Source: Actinophytocola sp050699935 (GTDB taxonomy: Bacteria > Actinomycetota > Actinomycetes > Mycobacteriales > Pseudonocardiaceae). From it: 64,000 nt of DNA. Numbering within the stretch: position 1 is the stretch's first letter; each line of letters opens with the position of its first letter. The stretch is from positions 4,132 through 68,131 of the forward strand of contig NZ_JBOHGB010000020.1 in the NCBI RefSeq assembly GCF_050699935.1. Direction: 5' to 3'. The notes below the pieces were generated by a model that worked only from the letters and a program-made list of their open reading frames with translations, did no database searches and was not told where the DNA came from. Position numbers and translations under genes: made by a program. Positions 62,101 through 64,000 of the stretch are shown piece by piece.

Positions 62101-62810
62101 GGCTCCTCCTCGGTGCTGGCCAGGATCTCCGCGAGGTGCAGCGCCCGTACGCCGGTGTTGAGCCGGGACAGCCCGCCGCCGATGTGCATCAGGCACGAGT
62201 TGTCGCCCGCGGTCACCACCTGCGCGCGGGTGTCGAGCACGCCCTGCATCTTGTCGGCGAGCATCGCGGTCGACGTGTCGGCGTTCTTCACCGCGAACGT
62301 GCCGCCGAACCCACAGCACTCCCGGTCGCCGGGCAGCCCGACGAGGTCCAGCCCGCGCACCGCGCGCAGCAGCGCGAGCGGCTTGTCCCCCACGCCGAGC
62401 ATGCGCAGCGAGTGGCAGGTCGGGTGGTAGGTGACCCGGTGCGGGAAGTACGCGCCGACGTCGGTCACGCCGAGCACGTCGACGAGGAACTCGGACAGCT
62501 CGTGGGTCCGCGCGGCGACCGACGTGGTCGAGCGGTGCAGGCCCGGGTACAGGTCGCGGACCATGCCGGCGCACGAGCCGGACGGCGCGACGACCGCGTC
62601 GTAGCCGTCGAACGCCTTCGCGGTCCGCCTGGCCAGCGTCGCCGCCTGCCGCCGGTAGCCGGTGTTGTAGTGCAGCTGGCCGCAGCAGGTCTGCGCCGCG
62701 GGGAACTCGACCGTGCAGCCCAGCCGCTCCAGCAGCCGGACCACGGCGCGTGCGGTGTCCGGGAAGAACGTGTCGGTGAGACACGTGGCCATCAACGCGA
62801 CCCGCGTCAA
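62082..62810 (-). CDS. lutA: LutA-like (Fe-S)-binding protein
   Basis: This 242-residue protein has two cysteine-rich CCG domains: AAQTCCGQLHYNTG and GDRECCGFGGTFAVK, the hallmark of LutA/GlpC/HdrB proteins. A TTG start at 62810 is inferred, since GGGAGGGG lies 4 bases upstream and the family begins at this strand (VALMATCLTDTFFP). ATG at 62792 would cut into it. It follows the FAH gene directly. Confidence 0.88.
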   Translation of the reverse strand: MTRVALMATCLTDTFFPDTARAVVRLLERLGCTVEFPAAQTCCGQLHYNTGYRRQAATLARRTAKAFDGYDAVVAPSGSCAGMVRDLYPGLHRSTTSVAARTHELSEFLVDVLGVTDVGAYFPHRVTYHPTCHSLRMLGVGDKPLALLRAVRGLDLVGLPGDRECCGFGGTFAVKNADTSTAMLADKMQGVLDTRAQVVTAGDNSCLMHIGGGLSRLNTGVRALHLAEILASTEEEPWAATP

Positions 62811-63704
62811 CTAACCCCTCCCAGACTGTGTTGAATGGCTCGCTCCGCTCGCCTTGGCCAGCACCGACCGCTGCCGGCCCAGCCCGTCGATCTCGATCTC
62901 CATCACGTCGCCGACCGCGAGGTACGGGAACCGCCCGGCCAGCGCGACGCCCTGCGGCGTGCCGGTGTTGAGCAGGTCGCCCGGCTCGAGCACCATGAAC
63001 CGCGACAGGTGGTGCACGAGCACCGCCACGCCGAACACCATGTCCGCGGTCGTCGAGTCCTGCCGCGCCTCGCCGTTGACGAACGAGCGCAGGCCCAGCG
63101 CCTGCGGGTCGGCGACCTCGTCGGCCGGCACCAGCCACGGGCCCAGCGGGTTGAACGTCTCGGCGCACTTGCCCTTCGACCACTGTCCACCGGAGACGGT
63201 CGGGTCGAGCTGGAAGTCACGCTCGGACACGTCGTTGGACAGCACGTAGCCGGCCACGCACGCGAGCGCGTCCTCGGGAGAGTCGAGGTAGCGGGCCTGG
63301 CGACCGATCACCACCCCCAGCTCGACCTCCCAGTCGAGCTTCTCCGACCCGCGCGGCACGAGCACGTCGTCGAACGGGCCGACGACCGTGTTGGGGTGCT
63401 TGAGGAACACGATCGGCTGCTCCGGCGGGGCCGCGCCGGACTCCGCCGCGTGCGCCGCGTAGTTCATCCCGACGCAGACGACGGCCGGGGGCCGGGCGAT
63501 CGGCGCGCCGACCCGCTCCCCCGCGACGTCCACCGACCGCAGCTCGCGCGCGGCCAGCGCGGCCCGCACCCGGGCGAGGCCGCTACCGGCGAGGAACGGC
63601 CCGTCGACCTCGGCGGTCAGGCCGTCGAGGTCGAAGGCCTGGCCGGTGTCGTCCAGCACCACCGGGCGCTCGGCGCCGGGGGCGCCCACTCGCATGAGCC
63701 GCAA
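62811..63704 (-). CDS. FAH-family hydrolase, 2,4-diketo-3-deoxy-L-fuconate hydrolase-like
   Basis: This 297-residue fumarylacetoacetate hydrolase-fold protein has VCVGMNYAAHAAESG, PIVFLKHPNTVVGP, metal Glu residues in DWEVELGVVIG, SNDVSERDFQ and GDLLNTGTPQGVAL. The group includes the last enzyme of the oxidative L-fucose pathway, which gives pyruvate and L-lactate, and its linkage to lutABC fits that. TTG at 63704 has GGGAG 7 bases upstream; ATG at 63695 and GTG at 63734 are alternatives. The last dozen residues (SGASHSTQSGRG) derive from repeat R1. Confidence 0.87.
   Translation of the reverse strand: MRLMRVGAPGAERPVVLDDTGQAFDLDGLTAEVDGPFLAGSGLARVRAALAARELRSVDVAGERVGAPIARPPAVVCVGMNYAAHAAESGAAPPEQPIVFLKHPNTVVGPFDDVLVPRGSEKLDWEVELGVVIGRQARYLDSPEDALACVAGYVLSNDVSERDFQLDPTVSGGQWSKGKCAETFNPLGPWLVPADEVADPQALGLRSFVNGEARQDSTTADMVFGVAVLVHHLSRFMVLEPGDLLNTGTPQGVALAGRFPYLAVGDVMEIEIDGLGRQRSVLAKASGASHSTQSGRG
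62829..62850 (-). repeat. Repeat R1, short copy at the 3' end of the FAH gene
   Basis: TGTTGAATGGCTCGCTCCGC matches the head of the R1 units at 8338 and 8461 with one change. It lies inside the final codons of the FAH gene, where it encodes the unusual tail SGASHSTQ. Confidence 0.7.
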
Positions 63705-63785
63705 GGCAAAGCTCCCATCGTCGTGTCCGAGCACACTCTACGAGGTGAGGGGGCGAGCGGCTCGGCTTCCCGTACGATCCGGCCC

Positions 63786-64000
63786 ATGTCGGACACCCTG
63801 AGCTGGACCTCGTACGTGGACACCAAGGCGCAGGTCGAGCACGACCGGCTCATGCTGCTGCAGGAGGTCTTCGACCCGTTCAGCGCGCGGCTGCTCGACC
63901 GGGTGGGCGTGGCGGCCGGGTGGCGGTGCCTCGAGGTGGGCGCCGGCGCCGGCTCGGTGGCGCGGATGCTCGCCGACCGCGCCGGCGCGGCGAACGTGAC
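63786..64000 (+). CDS. SAM-dependent methyltransferase, partial (runs off the window)
   Basis: The first 71 residues of a class I methyltransferase start at ATG 63786. Motif I is CLEVGAGAGSVARML near residue 50. The N-terminus SWTSYVDTKAQVEHDRLMLL is typical of UbiE/Methyltransf_25 proteins. It is divergent from the FAH gene. The rest lies beyond position 64000, so function cannot be narrowed. Confidence 0.75.
   Translation, partial: MSDTLSWTSYVDTKAQVEHDRLMLLQEVFDPFSARLLDRVGVAAGWRCLEVGAGAGSVARMLADRAGAANV

Overview
The window is about 64 kb of very GC-rich DNA with strong GC bias at third codon positions, many GTG/TTG starts, ATGA/GTGA gene overlaps, F420-type enzymes and dispersed intergenic repeats. 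This points to a filamentous actinomycete. The repeat types and recurrent TCCAC-GTGGA motifs inside genes resemble the Pseudonocardiaceae (Amycolatopsis and relatives), but that placement is an inference. No rRNA, tRNA, CRISPR array or insertion sequence was found.

Layout. 0.1-6 kb: a metallo-beta-lactamase-fold hydrolase behind two palindromic operator-like sites, a large superfamily 1 helicase with a C-terminal nuclease-like domain, and a small unknown protein. 6-19.3 kb: an aromatic catabolism block. It holds an IclR regulator, protocatechuate 3,4-dioxygenase (pcaHG), a two-subunit CoA-transferase, a divergent NitT/TauT-type ABC importer, an aldehyde dehydrogenase, 4-hydroxybenzoate 3-hydroxylase (pobA) and a MetE-like protein, followed by a TetR regulator and an alpha/beta hydrolase sharing a repeated operator. 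19.3-25.6 kb: a decayed glutamine-synthetase/amidohydrolase remnant, a sugar isomerase, an NAD-dependent epimerase, an MFS exporter, a tyrosine phosphatase, an SDR, a methyltransferase and a luciferase-like oxidoreductase. 25.7-36.4 kb: two paired ABC export systems, an HpcH/HpaI aldolase, a second MBL hydrolase, a DoxX-like membrane protein, malonyl-CoA supply genes (matB plus an acyl-CoA carboxyltransferase), an NTF2-like protein and a P450.

36.5-47.2 kb and 60.0-63.7 kb form a 6-deoxyhexose catabolic locus: a rhamnose-type ABC importer and L-rhamnose isomerase, then the oxidative L-fucose route (aldo/keto reductase, lactonase, FadR-type regulator, SDR, L-fuconate dehydratase). The last enzyme of that route (FAH-family hydrolase) and lutABC-type lactate oxidation genes lie on the far side of 47.3-60.0 kb. 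Two enzymes of the route, the aldo/keto reductase and the lactonase, show apparent frameshifts.

47.3-60.0 kb is a compact biosynthetic gene cluster lying between the two halves of the sugar locus. It contains an FAD monooxygenase, a TcmP-like O-methyltransferase, a PrnB-family protein (the tryptophan ring-rearranging family of pyrrolnitrin biosynthesis), a 2561-residue single-module PKS loaded by a fused acyl-CoA ligase (ligase-ACP-KS-AT-DH-KR-ACP-TE), and a PyrH-like tryptophan 5-halogenase. I do not know a described pathway with PrnB plus PyrH plus a ligase-loaded monomodular PKS, and this is the most interesting part of the window.

Three families of dispersed repeats occur. One (about 115 bp) is found in two intergenic gaps and also, in frame, inside the KS-AT linker of the PKS. 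A second supplies the ribosome-binding region of pcaH and the last residues of the FAH protein.
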